A DNA stretch of 64,000 bases from Calliopum simillimum (taxonomy: Eukaryota > Arthropoda > Insecta > Diptera > Lauxaniidae), in contig OX638372.1 in NCBI GenBank assembly GCA_951812925.1, positions 4,960,001-5,024,000 on the forward strand. Direction: 5' to 3'. A model generated the notes under the pieces. That model saw only the letters and a program-made list of their open reading frames with translations. It was not told the DNA's origin and made no database searches. The translations under genes and the position numbers were made by a program. Below, one piece after another: positions 11,680 to 23,900 of this stretch (positions within the stretch are counted from its first letter, which is position 1; each line of letters opens with the position of its first letter).

Positions 11680-12259
11680 TAGTCTAAGATCCGGCAGTAA
11701 AAAAACGTATCGATCGAGTTTTTAGTTAAAATCTAATTTTTACACATATTTAGGAATGGGGGAATATACTTTTGCTGGGTTGCTTATCAAAATGTGGCCG
11801 CTAGTATTTTCAAATTGCGATAACTTATGAACCGTGAGTCTCACGGGGAAAAGTGTCAAAATCTATTTTATGAAGAGTCATATGCTCTACATGTAATTTT
11901 CATTATATGTTAAAAAAAATTTACCGTTTATAAATTATTTATTAAAAACCGATATTTTTTACGCAATAAACAATTAACGTAAAATAAATTGGTTTTAAAT
12001 AAATAACTCCTAAACGGTAATTTTTTTTTTAATATAATAAAAATTACTTATAGAGCATATGACTCTCCATAAAAAAGATCAGGGCACTTTTTCTCGTGCG
12101 ACTCATGGTTCACAAGTTATCGCAATTTGAAAATACTTGCGGCCACATTTTGATAGACAACCCGCCAAAAATAAGTTCCCCATTCTTAAATATATGTAAA
12201 AATTAGATTTTAACTAAAAACTCGATCGATACGTTTTTTTACTGCCGGATCTCGTACTA
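11680..12259. mobile_element. Palindromic element, 580 bp, TTA target duplication
   Basis: The ends are TAGTCTAAGATCCGGCAGTA and, inverted, TAGTACGAGATCCGGCAGTA. The arms are about 285 bp and meet near 11970. TTA precedes and follows the element (11677-11679 and 12260-12262). The related repeat at 58395-59300 lacks the element at the matching point, which supports a real insertion. A 3-bp TTA duplication fits PIF/Harbinger-type elements, but the class is only a suggestion because no transposase is present. Confidence 0.72.
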
Positions 12260-12330
12260 TTACTGTTCTTGCAACGTTTCGTAATTCTCCGTTTCATAAT
12301 TCTCCGTTTCATCATTCTCCGTCTTCAGCT

Positions 12331-14789
12331 TAAACACTTAAATAAACTTTTTAAAAATCCAACATAAATTTTTAGAGTACCCACCTGGTTTTTTTCGAAA
12401 ATCTTATATAATTCTAGCTTTTTTTGCCTAAATTGATACAAAATTTTTGTTTTTAGAACCGCTCAGATAAACTATTCTGAAATTGCACAAAAAAATCCAG
12501 GTTCCACCCATTTTTTTTTTAGTTTTGCTTAAACCAAATTTCGGTTCGATGAATTTTTAACGATTTAAGCGTCGATCAGTTTTTAACGATTCAAAAAAAG
12601 GAAGATTTAAAATAAATTTTCGAAAGCATCCTAGTTTATTTAAGCGTTTTGATACTAAAATTTTTTTCAAATTTTTTAAACAAATTGTTTTAGCAAAAAT
12701 TAAAAAAAAAAAATCATATGGAAACCTTGAAAGTTTATATTCATTCTTCAAAAATCTTCCAAAGTAAAAAAATAGGTGGGGACAAAAAAAGACATGTTTT
12801 GGAAAATTTTTCGGAGATTTGCCCACATATATCTTTCACAAAGTCTCACTATTTACATCGACTGGATTCCAACCCCTTTCTCATTCTAATTCTAGTCAAC
12901 AACTTTTGTTCTAGAATTCTGTTTTTTGCCAGCTAAAATTATGTTTTGCATAAACCTTCTACCAAGAGGCAAAAATCGAGTTTTTTACATAAATTTTTTA
13001 TTTAAATGGCGATAACTTTTTTCGAGTAACACTGATCTAGAAATCCAACATAAAATATTTCATAGTAAATATTATTAGTTTTAAAAACAGTTAATAATTT
13101 TTAACTAGCACAAGTTGTTATCGAGTAATTACCGTTTAACTGTAAAAAATGGTGCCCACCGTGGGCTATATTTTAAAATTGATTATGGTGTTGTTTCGTG
13201 CTTTTTTTCTGGGCGTTATTTCGTTATTGCTTACGATACATGCTGGTGTCAATGTCAACAATCCATAGCAAATCTTTTGAGCACAAACATTTCAGTAAAA
13301 TATTTAAGATTCTCGCATACAATTTTAGCCCATGATATTTTCATAGCACAATTTTTTTTCGATCACCTATCGTGCAAAGCGAAACCCTCGAAAAAGAATT
13401 TTTAAAGTATTTACCGCATGAAATTTTTTATATCGTTTTTTCGCATGGAAATTACATTTTTATAGCACAAAACTTTTTTTGGAATACTTATCCTGCAAAA
13501 TGAAGCCCTAAAAATAGTATAATACTTTAATAATATTCAATTGCATAAAATATGTTCAACGTAGGCGATTTTTGTGTCGCGAGATTTTTACTTTACATAA
13601 CTGCATCTCTTGGAACTTTTGTTGATTGTGTCCTTGATTGCCTACAATTCACATCAATAGCTCTTGGAAATTGGATAAAACCTTAGACTGATCAATTTAG
13701 TTTGAAATTTTCTACAAGGATATCTTTTGTCATGCAATACACACATGTAATTGTGCTTACTATACATAAACACAAACACATGTATGTAAATTTATATGAA
13801 AATGCACAAATGCAAATAAAATTCTACAATTTATTCGCTATCGTAAGCAACTGACACAATAAAGGGGTTTTTTGTTTCTACCGTTAAAGCTTAACTTGTT
13901 TTGCTCGCCCGTGGTGGGTTTGTCTATGTATGTTGGCGCCCAACTGCTGTTATTGCTCTAACACACTTAGCAACACTTTGTTATTATTGTTTCATACTGT
14001 CCCTATTTTACTGTGCTCATTTTTATTGCATTTTGTTGCTATTTCCGTTTTGCTTTTTTTTTAGCTCTCACTATCTCTCTCTCTTCATTTTAAGTCCAAC
14101 TAAGTTAGTGATCGCAGCAACACCTTTTTTCCTATACATGCATACAAACATATGCAGGTATGTTTAGATGTATGCATGTACATATGCAGGTATGTTTAGA
14201 TGTATGCATGTAAGTGTTCTTGTGCACAGCATTAGCTGCCATTATTACGGCCATTGTTGTTGCCATTATAGTTTTCCTTTTTATTGTTATTTGCTGCTGC
14301 TGCATACATACAAACGACTGCTGTATTGGTGTGCAATATGTGGGCGTTTGCTTTCAAACGATATATAATTGCAATTTTTCGTTATATTGTAGGTGTGTTA
14401 GCTGCTGTGCGCTTTAAATTTTCATTTCATTTTTTTTTTTATCACATTTTTAGTATTCCACCTCAAATGCAATTATTTTAAAAAGGATTTACTTCAAAAA
14501 TACTTGTCTGCCAAATGGACAACAAAGATAATTACATTTTAGTTGCAAATGTGTTCTGGAGTTGTATTGTAGAGACTCTTTCTTCTTTTTTAAAATGATA
14601 AAATATCATAAAAAAAGTTTCTCCATAAAATTTGTTTGTTGATGGCAATTGTATCAAAGTTCTTGTGTCAGATGTAATATATGTACAAAAGTAGAGTGAC
14701 CAACCGTCCCGAATTTTGCGTGAAAGTTCTTGATTTGCCCTCCCGTCGCGGATTCAAAAATGTCCCGGAATTATTCCGTATTTAAGATT
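12331..14789. other. AT-rich intron, one small dispersed segment
   Basis: No gene seen. 12749-12830 resembles 61415-61505 (AAAAAATAGGT-GGACAAAAAAA, then TTTTTCGGAGATT / TTTTTTGGAGATT and CCCA-ATA). 14140-14215 holds a 36-bp duplication built on TATGCAGGTATGTTTAGATG. CTG/TTG-rich simple sequence follows to about 14340. Confidence 0.5.
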
Positions 14790-15240
14790 GGACCATATTG
14801 TATTGTGGAATTTTTTTTACAACAATTTTTATTTATGGACCATATTCCATAAAGTTCATATCATAAACTATAGATTATGGTCCATATTCCATAAAAGACA
14901 GAGCATAAACCAAGGATTATGGACCATAGACCAAGCGTTTTGACGTTTCAAAATCACTGAGCCAAGCACAGGCAGATTATTAAAATATTGTGGTTGTTGT
15001 AAGCTCACTTTTGTTCTACGCTGACACCCTTGCCATAGACTATGGAGGAAATATCATGTATTATGGAACTTACACCATAAAGAGTAGATCATCTACCATA
15101 TGTTATGGATCATATACATACTATAAAGGAAAGATCACAAACCATAAATCATGGACCCAAACCTCCAAGGACAGATCAAAGACTATACATTAGACCATAA
15201 AATACAGATCATAAACCTAGGATTATGGATAAAGGGACAG
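14790..15240. repeat. Array of degenerate TTATGGACCATA palindromic units
   Basis: Variants of the short palindrome TTATGGACCATA, spaced by CATAAACCA / AGACAGA-like words, recur about ten times, for example near 14790, 14835, 14877, 14919, 15060, 15105 and 15150. Spacing is irregular. The preceding 14694-14765 contains a CAACCGTCCCGAATTTTG word that may mark the end of an element, but no partner end was found. Confidence 0.6.
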
Positions 15241-18200
15241 ATCGTAGAACAGTTAATAGTTATTTTGAAGATTAATTTTTCCACAAACATAAAAAGTTAT
15301 TTATTTTTCATAATTAAGAACAAAACAAAATTAAAAAATTTTTCATATAAACGCACATACAGTGGCAAGTAATGCTCTTCTGCGAATGGCATCGAAAACG
15401 TTTGGCAACAAATTGAATTATTTAAATAATTAATTGATTTCGGCAGGAAATTACGCCACAACAAAAACAAATAAAATAACGCGCACATCCATCTACATAC
15501 ATATGTACTCAGCATACCAGCACACACACACACACATTTAAGTAATGTCACACATTAAAATGAAAAATATGTGTTTTTGTAATATTTATATGTCTAAAAG
15601 TATGCGTACATTGTGCGTGAGTTTGGCTTATTGGTTATGCCACACATTTTAAATGAATTCATGTAGAATTTGGAAAATCAATTGTTTCTTCGTTTTACCC
15701 CACATCTTCCACAGCCTCTCTGGCATAAGTGCCATCTCTAGTGATAAATTGCAAATATTCTACACATTTTAATACTGGTGCGTGTAGCCTGATTTTAATT
15801 TTAATGGCAAATGTAAATTAAACATTTGATCTTGAACAAAAATTTATGTTTATTGTTATTGAAAATTTCGACATAAGGATACAAATAAAAAAATTTTAAA
15901 TAATACCAACACCATTGCAATAAAGAGCATTTACTTACTTAATTAAAAACATTTTTTATGACCTAAATATTTTAAGATCTTGTTCCTTAGTCATAAAAAC
16001 ACTTAAATGGAAAATTAAATCGTTCAGTCTCATCTGAGTTACAACTGAGAATTTATACTTCTTGTTTTACACATCATAATTAACAAAGTTATTTATTAAA
16101 CAACATGTGGTTTGGAAAAATTTGCTTTTTATGAATAAATCAAGTTTACTTAGTTATTATTTCCAGGTAAGGCAAGGCTTTATACGATGATTAATTACAT
16201 CATATATGACATTTTTTAAAACAACATTGTTTTGAGTGCTTCTTGGAGCTCATGATAATGAGCATATCCTTGCAAAGGTTCCCCCCTTGGATGACGGAAC
16301 CAAAACTTTTAAACATTTTTTTTTTCTTCGGTTTTTCGTACCGTCTTCGCATTTCATGATTTTTTACAACATTTAAGTGAAAAAAATAATGTTTTATGTC
16401 GGAACTAAATTAAATTTTTTTTTTAGTTTTTCTCGTGATGTTTCTGGAAATATTTAACGGACATGTATTAAGAGTATCGGGACAAATAATTTCCAAAGCA
16501 AAAGTGGGCGGTTACTCGGCCTTAAAAAAATGTCATGTCTCTGAAACTATTTAACGCACATAGATGAGATTTGGTAGGTACATTGCATCGGGACAATTTA
16601 CATTCTTTGATTACTTTCATTAGAGATGCTCCGCCCTCAGTACAAGATAAGTTGTAGCAACGCACACCGGGAAATGCGTGTTGCTACTAGATTTTGGCAG
16701 TTTTTTTGATTTTTATCTTTAGTCCATTTAAAAGTTGAAAGCGGTGAAAAGGAGATATGTTTTATAAAGTTGATATGTAGTTTTTGGGTTGGGAATTTCA
16801 ACCTTTTTTCGAGTTTCTAACAGTAGTTTCAAACTGTCTGGGAAATTTTGAACACAAAATTTTTTTTGAAAAAAACTTAAGCTTTTTCCAAAAATTTGCC
16901 AAAAATTTATTTCTTATGGCTTTAATTTTCTCAGCCACATGAACCTATAGTAAAAGGAGGCAATAAAACTATTTGACACAAAAGCTTCGAGTAAGTGCTT
17001 GCTCTTAGTATACTTATTATGCACTTCATTTGAAATTTGGCCACCAGAAAATTTCATAACGCTCTCCAAAATAATTTTAGAACTACATATCTAATATATG
17101 TATGTCTGCAAAATATATGAAGAGTCAAAAGAAACAAAACATTAATAGTCATTTTCGACGCATTTGTCGATACTGAATCTGAATCTGGTCTCAAAATCGC
17201 TATATCGTATAGTGTAATGTTTAAACGGTTCTTTATTCTTAAAAAAAAACCAAATCATACAAGGCCACTTAATCGCTTATTTTGAAGACGACGAAAAATA
17301 ATAATTAATGATGTAAGTATTTGATAGAAAATAACAAATTCGTGTGTCCTCTTTATAATTTTTAAAAAATTGTGTTTGAAAATCTTAGAGTAAAATAGTT
17401 ATCTCAAAAACTATACTTGATAGAGCATTTCCGAAACCGGATTCAGCAATGACACTTCAAGTAAAAACTACTATTCTTGTTTTGTTCTGTTATTTTAAAA
17501 AAAAACCTGTTTTTCAACTTCAAAAATTCCAAAAACTCATCAATGGACATATTTCAAAAACTGGAACTTTTTTAATTTTTCAGACACTTTTTGATATTTT
17601 TCAACATCTCTAAATTTTATACGTTCCGTTTATTTTTTTTGAATGTTTCTTATTGGTAATGCCACAAAATGCATTCTTTTTCATTAACAATCTGAAAAAA
17701 GCCTTTTACAAAATCTTACATGTTTTTCACTTTTTTCGAGATGAAAATTTAAGGGAAAACGTGAAAATGCCACCAAGATACAAAAACAGCGGCACGAACA
17801 CGTACGTGTACACAGACATAAACACGAGTATGTGGAAAGAAGGGTAAAATCACGCTCCTTATTAGTCTTAAACAAATTTTTATCGTTTTCGCCAAAAAAC
17901 GTTTTCGCGAAAAAAAAACAAAAAGAAGTGAAAGAAAAAACGATAAAAAACAAAATGAAATGAACGACACCATCAAAATGCGCAAAGTAAACTGAAAAAG
18001 AATGGAAATGAAACAGAACGGTGGGCAGAGATATCAGCAAAGTTTTAACAGAAAATGTGAAAACTCACAAGAGAGAGATGGGTGGTGAACATCATAAAAA
18101 AGGTAAATGCAATGCGATTTTATTTTTACAAATTTTTAATAAAAAAAAAAACGAAACAATTTTTCGAATAACAACAACAATAATGAAAATCCTTTTTAAT

Positions 18201-18366
18201 ATCTTTGACTCGACTGTATGTTGCATGCCATGCAACATTCATTGCATGACATCGTTGCAAATAACAACAAAATATTTGCATACAGACGTAAGCAACTGAC
18301 GGCATAACAATGGACACTGGCGCACGTAAGTGGAGGAGGAAATTTAAATATTTCATTCAAAAATTG
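15241..18366. other. AT-rich intron, no gene seen
   Basis: A weak duplication of about 100 bp occurs at 16440-16610 (AAATATTTAACGGACAT and AACTATTTAACGCACAT, each followed by ATCGGGACAA). Open frames of up to 118 codons near 17684-18040 are low-complexity and carry no recognisable domain. Confidence 0.5.
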
Positions 18367-18368
18367 TA

Positions 18369-18630
18369 TATGAGCCGTTCAAAATGACAATGGTGCAACT
18401 CCGAAACGAGGCAAAGGTAATGTCATATAAATTATGTGCCATAATGATCGGTCATTTGGTCGACATACTTTTTTCAACTTTAACTTAACAATTCCATATT
18501 ATCAAGTAAATTTTTCGTGGAAACAGAAATTTATTTTATTCATCGCTAACAAAATGTCAGCCAATTAATATTATGATATTACTTTTGTCTCGTTTTGGTA
18601 GTGCACCATTGTCATTTTGAACGGCTCATA
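18369..18630. mobile_element. MITE of 262 bp with TA target duplication
   Basis: The left end TATGAGCCGTTCAAAATGAC continues into AATGGTGCA, and the right end is its exact inverse, TGCACCATT followed by GTCATTTTGAACGGCTCATA. TA flanks both sides (18367-18368 and 18631-18632). Twenty-nine matching terminal bases with TA duplication suggest a Tc1/mariner-type non-autonomous element. No coding sequence is present. Confidence 0.75.
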
Positions 18631-18689
18631 TAGAAAAATAGATATCTAAAGAAAACTATAAAATCACCGAGGTGATTTGTGTGTGACAT

Positions 18690-18990
18690 ATCCTTTTATA
18701 ATTTTTTTTTAAATTTTTGTTAAATTTCCTTTAATTCGGTGGTACATTTGTGTGAGGTCGGAAAAAAATACTTTTCTATGTAACACATGAGTTACTCGCA
18801 TGCGTTCCGCTGCATATGATGCGCGCTCTACTCGCGCTGCCGTTTTTCTACTGAACCCTTCAAACGGGTTGTTTTTGAAAAGTATTTTTTTCTTACCTCA
18901 CATTAAAAAGTTGGCATGACAAATGTACTACCGAATCTAAGGAAATTTAATAAGAACTTCAAAAAAAAAAAATTATAGAAAGGTTTGTAA
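18690..18990. repeat. Inverted repeat with about 100-bp loop
   Basis: GAAAAAAATACTTTTC at 18761 pairs with GAAAAGTATTTTTTTC at 18877, and TTCGGTGGTACATTTGT at 18735 pairs with ACAAATGTACTACCGAA at 18919. Pairing continues outward through AAATTTCCTT and ATTATAA-like words. The right arm has a 17-bp insertion. The loop is relatively GC-rich. Boundaries and class are uncertain. Confidence 0.65.
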
Positions 18991-20488
18991 CTAAGACCTT
19001 TTTCACAATTAAATGGCCGCCAAGGTCAAAAAATTATAAGACATCAACTTATAAGGTCCAGAACATTGCAAGATCTCTTTAGAAAGCTCATACACCCAAG
19101 AAATTTTTTTTTCTGAAACAAGTCAGAAAATCAGTTTTAACCCTATAACTCCTCAGGGGTACATTTTAGATCCCCCATCAAGTGCAATTTTGTGTTAGTC
19201 TAGGCCTCCCCAATCACTTCCCAAAACTTCGTAACCTTATGCGATACACCTTATACATAAGCCCAATTCACTCCCACATAAAAGAGAAAAACCATAATTC
19301 TTTAGATGCAGATGGATGAGTTTGATAATGCAAGTTAAAATATTATAAAAAGAGTTGCAACTGCTTTACCCCTTAAATAATGTTCCCAACTTTAAAATTA
19401 CTTCGCTTTACTACGCCACTGTTGAGTACAAATAAGATGGGGCGATTTTAACTTGCATTGTCGATATTCAATGCGCATTCGCATCTCCGTTCTTCGTTAA
19501 AGATTCTTTATCAATTGAATGGTTTTTATTTCAAGGAAATTTATTTTCCAAATTTTCGTTGTTTTTTTGTTTTATAAAGAAACCAAGAGAGAAGAAGGAA
19601 ATAAATATTGGCAAAACAATATATTGAGAGATATCTATAATTTTTCTTGCACTGACATTAAGAGAGGCCTAGTAAAGTTGGGTATGGAATTTTGATTGCA
19701 TAGTTTTGGGAGGCTCTTAGCTAAATAAGTTCAGTGCACTCGCGATAATATGAACTTATTAAAAATCAAAATTATGTTCATATTTTGGAGCTTTTTGCTT
19801 TTGGAATAGGGAAAAAGTGTTCATATTTTGGGGTGTTCATATGTTGTGATGTTAATATTATTGCGAGTTCAATGTATAGGTATCATACAAATATTTCACT
19901 TTTTTACAACTCTGACATGCAAAAAGCTCTATTTCTAGGAAATTTGTTATTTTATTTCATTTTTTTATTTTGTTCCTGTTATTATTGCCACAATCAAGCC
20001 GTTCAAATCTACCGAAAAGCTGAATTTTTTATGATTTTTGATTGTATCACATTTTGTATTCGTTTTATAACATCGACGACATTCAATATTATTGGTGTAT
20101 GCCATTAAAGCAACTGACTTCACTCTTATATTTATTTATTTATTTATTTAACTTGCATATTTGATTTGTATTTGCAGAGACTGAGTGTATTTATAGATTT
20201 AGTTAAAAGTTTGATTGCAAAAGAAAAAGACAAAGTTCAGGAACAGTTGTCTGGTATTTCCAAGACAAATAATTTTGATTTGGATCCGTACCAAAAAGAA
20301 AAAAATTATAGAAAAAGAAGGTTTTTGGGTCAAAATTATGAGCTAATACAGCTGTTGTTAGCTTAATATAAAGTTGTTTATGTGACTGCAAATATGCTAA
20401 AAAACTTTGATTGTATATCCTTTTAAAAACTTTATCATAGAATATAAAACAAATATAAAATGGTTTATGTTGACTATATGAAAATTAT
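18991..20488. other. AT-rich intron, no gene seen
   Basis: No repeat ends, RNA gene or convincing coding segment was found. A TTTA tetranucleotide run lies at about 20131-20149. Confidence 0.5.
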
Positions 20489-20982
20489 ACTAATTTTACA
20501 AACTTTTAGTCATTATTTGCAAAAATCTAAAATTCTATGCATTTTTCAACTTAGAAAATCATGACAATTAGGATTAGAGAAAAAAACTGCCAAGCATGGC
20601 TATGGTGACATATGTTTCGGTTACCGCCACTAACCATCATCAGACCAATTTATGTTTTATTTAATTTATTTCAAATTAAATGAAAGAACAATTGAAAAAT
20701 TGTTGAACTTTTTTGTCTGAGTCCGGGACTGAACTATGAACCTCGGAGTCAATCTCTCTACATAGCGCATTTACCAATGGACTGCGCTATGTACCCTCAG
20801 AAAAATTGCTAGCTTAAGTGCCTATATTCATGTAGTGAGATTTTTGTTCTCTTTCCACTTTAGCCATAGCCATGCTTAGTAGTTTTTTTTTCTCTAATCC
20901 TAATTGTCATGATTTTCTAAGTTGAAAAATGCATAGAATCTTAGATTCTTACAAATAATGACTAAAAATTCGTAAAATTAGT
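20489..20982. mobile_element. Element of 494 bp with terminal inverted repeats of about 120 bp
   Basis: The left end ACTAATTTTAC leads into TTTTAGTCATTATTTG, CTATGCATTTTTCAACTTAG, AAAATCATGACAATTAGGAT and a poly-A/C stretch; the right end repeats all of these inverted. Interior 20722-20795 contains a tRNA-like segment on the minus strand. No clean target duplication is visible, so the class is open. Confidence 0.72.
20722..20795 (-). other. tRNA-like segment with A-box and B-box words
   Basis: On the minus strand, TAGCGCAGTCCATTGGTAA resembles a pol III A box with flanking D-arm, and GGTTCATAGTTCAGTCCC resembles a T-arm/B box. A short CGCATTTACC / GGTAAATGCG pairing is also present. The B box is imperfect and no anticodon arm can be drawn with confidence, so this is not called a functional tRNA. 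A tRNA-derived SINE head is an alternative. Confidence 0.4.
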
Positions 20983-23900
20983 GTTAAACAAATATATTTA
21001 AATATTTCAATAAAATACACAGTTATTTCCTCATTTTTTTTTTTTAAAAAAAAGCTTTGAGAATATTTTTATGCTTAGATTGCTATAATTTGCTCATGAG
21101 AAATGCCATTATCCTTAAAACTACTATATAACAGAACCGAAAATTTTCAACACTAAATATTTATATTGAAATAATTGAAAAATCCTCGTAATTAAATGAA
21201 AGGAAACATTTTTAAAATAAAAAGAAATGAAAAACTTTAAATTTCTTTAAGGAACATTGGGTTTTGATGTGTTTGAGTGTAATTTTGTATAAAAATAAAA
21301 ACACTTTAAAAAATTTTATTTTTTTCCTTTTTATTTTTTTTTGTTAAGTGTGTGTGTTATTGTGAGTGGAGTTTGTGAACAATAAACAAATGATTTTTAG
21401 ACGCAGACAATTGGGAAATGGGATACGTTTTCAGTTTTTTTTTTATTTTATTCAATTTTCAATAGATACTCTGCTATGTTAGCATTTATTGAAGAATGAA
21501 CGTTCTGAGGAATAGGAAAATGAGGGCTAAACATATAAGGATAAGAATTTTTTACCTATTTGTTATTTTTTCTTCACATATTTTTTTTTTTTTTTGTTTT
21601 TACTTTTAAAAAGACAAATAAGAAATTTGCTTTCTTTTTTTACTTGTTTTTGAATTTTTTTTTTCTGCTTGACTTATATTTAGATACGAATATTTTTTTT
21701 TTTATTTTTTCGTTATTTAAAAAATACATTTAACTAAATTTGACTACACTACTAGAAAATTAAAAAATAATTAAAAATCAAAATTATTTAAAAAATTTTA
21801 GTTTTCAATAAAAAGCAAAATATAATTAGAAATATTTAAAAAATATTTGTATTGTGAAATAATTTTCATAGAAATTTTATATAAAAAAACAAAATTTTTT
21901 TCTTTGTATTAACTAAAATTAATTATGTGAGCAAAGTAAGTAAATATATTTGTGAACTTTTTTGTTGTTGTGATGATAAAATGTTTTTGCTAATATTTGT
22001 TTTTTTTTATTTTTTCAACTGATTTAATGAATATCAACTTTATTTATGTACCAAAATTAAAAGAAAAAAATGAGTTCAATTTAATGTTACCTCATTATAT
22101 TTTTTTAAACAAAATATTTATAACAAGTGTATTTATAGAAATTTAAACTTTTTTTTTATAAAAATTAACATGATTAATATTGTTAGTCAGTTAATAAAAA
22201 TAAAATATATGTATATAAAAATATTAAACAAATATAAAAAAGAAAAAACTGTAATGTAAAAAACTAAATACACAGAGACACAAACACGTAAACACATACA
22301 ATTATAGTTAAATTAATTTTGCTGGCGTTATTTTAGTTGTAAATTGTAATTTATAAAAAAAGTACTTGCTGCTTTGTTACATAATAAAAAAAAAAATATA
22401 TTGATGATTTTTTTTTCTTTTATAGAGTTTTTTGTAAGAAAAATGCAAAATATTTTAAGTTAATAAATTAAAGAACATTTAACTTTTCTTTTAATGTTAA
22501 CTAAAAAATAAAAAGCATAATTTTCTTAAATATTATTTTAATTGTTCGTCGAAAAAAATAGTTTTTTTGTAGGCATTTACAGTGTTGTTTAGAATTTGTT
22601 TTTTTTTTGTGTTTTTTGAAATATTATTTCGATGCAGCCATGTTTTTTTCACACTTACCAAGGCGTAAATGAGCTCCAGAAGAGACTTCATTTTGCAATT
22701 GTATGTTGTTGTTTTTATTAGAGTTGTTTGTTTTGAGTTATTGCATTTTTTGCATTATTTATATTTTTATGAAAATTTTGGTTTTTTATTTTAGTTTTTT
22801 TTTTTCATTGATTTATTTAAATATTTTTTTTTTTGTAATTTTCAGTTTGATTTTAAAATATTGCACACAACATGAAGGTTTTAGCGAGCCACAGCAACAG
22901 AGGGACACAAAAAGACAGGACAAGAAATTAAAAGAAAAACATTTTCATTAAGAAACCAAAAGGATATGTTTTTTTAGCAATAAATTCAAATGAAATTGTA
23001 TATTTTTTTATTTTTTTTTTTAAAAAAGTTGCAAAAATATATGATAAGTCTTAGAAATCACATTGTGTATATTACTTAAATATTTTTTTTTGAATTTAAA
23101 AATATATATTCCCTATACACTCTCGGAAAAATTCCGTTAAATAGTATAGTTCCTACTGCTCATTCCACTTTTCAAGTGAAATTATCCCCTACTTTTGTTA
23201 CTCTCTTAGAATTGTTTCTAGTAGAGAGACTACTAACTAAGCTGAATTTTTTGGAACTTCGCATATATTGAGAATTGTGTTTTTAAGAGTAGGTCTAGAA
23301 TCTCTTCACCAATATCTGTCCAAATCATTCCATTAGTTCTGAGGTTGCTTTGTAAGTACCTTTGAAAGCCTCGTGGTATCTTGTATATCATCTATATTTG
23401 TTTGTTCATCGCGACAAACTTTCCTTTCAGAATGTCTTAGCTCCTTCTTCAAAAGTCCTTGTAGCGTAGCGCTTAAAAGCAATATTTCAAGAAATTTGTT
23501 GCAAAGAGACTCTGTCGGGTAATTCCTAATCATGAAAATTACGATTGTATCCCATATACTAGCCCCAATACTTCTCAATCGCAATTGCAAAATTTTAGAC
23601 GAATTCATAAGAAAGAAGGTTGGCTTTCGTATCATTGTCGAATAAACAGACATATGATGAAGATCATTAAGGAAATTTAAAATTTTTTTTCTAAAGTATT
23701 TTTGCAACTTTTTTTTTTCTAAGTAAAAGTTTTTGCTTGATAAAATTTATGGAAATCAATAATTTAAAATCAAACAATGTAAAGAATTAAAAACAAAAAA
23801 TTACACTTGACAATCACACATACGCTGTCGCACTCGTACGCACGCGTAGGACCAACGTTTTGCTTACAATTAAAATAATGATACTGCTTAGTTCTAAATA

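Larger units (their letters stand above)
10095..12330. repeat. Unclassified dispersed repeat R1, copy 1, with two nested insertions
   Basis: Segments 10095-10307, 11183-11679 and 12260-12330 line up in order with one uninterrupted copy at 58395-59300. Shared landmarks are CATTCAATGTC, AATATAAAGTGTTAAAAAC, TGTGTTAACCCTTC, AAAAAGAGAACT, GTCAGTTTTG, TTTTGTAAAGAAC, CCTATCCACAAGTTT and TTGTTCTTGCA / TTGTTTTTGCA. The gaps correspond to two separate insertions, at 10308-11174 and 11680-12259. No coding capacity is seen; the repeat type is unknown. Confidence 0.7.
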
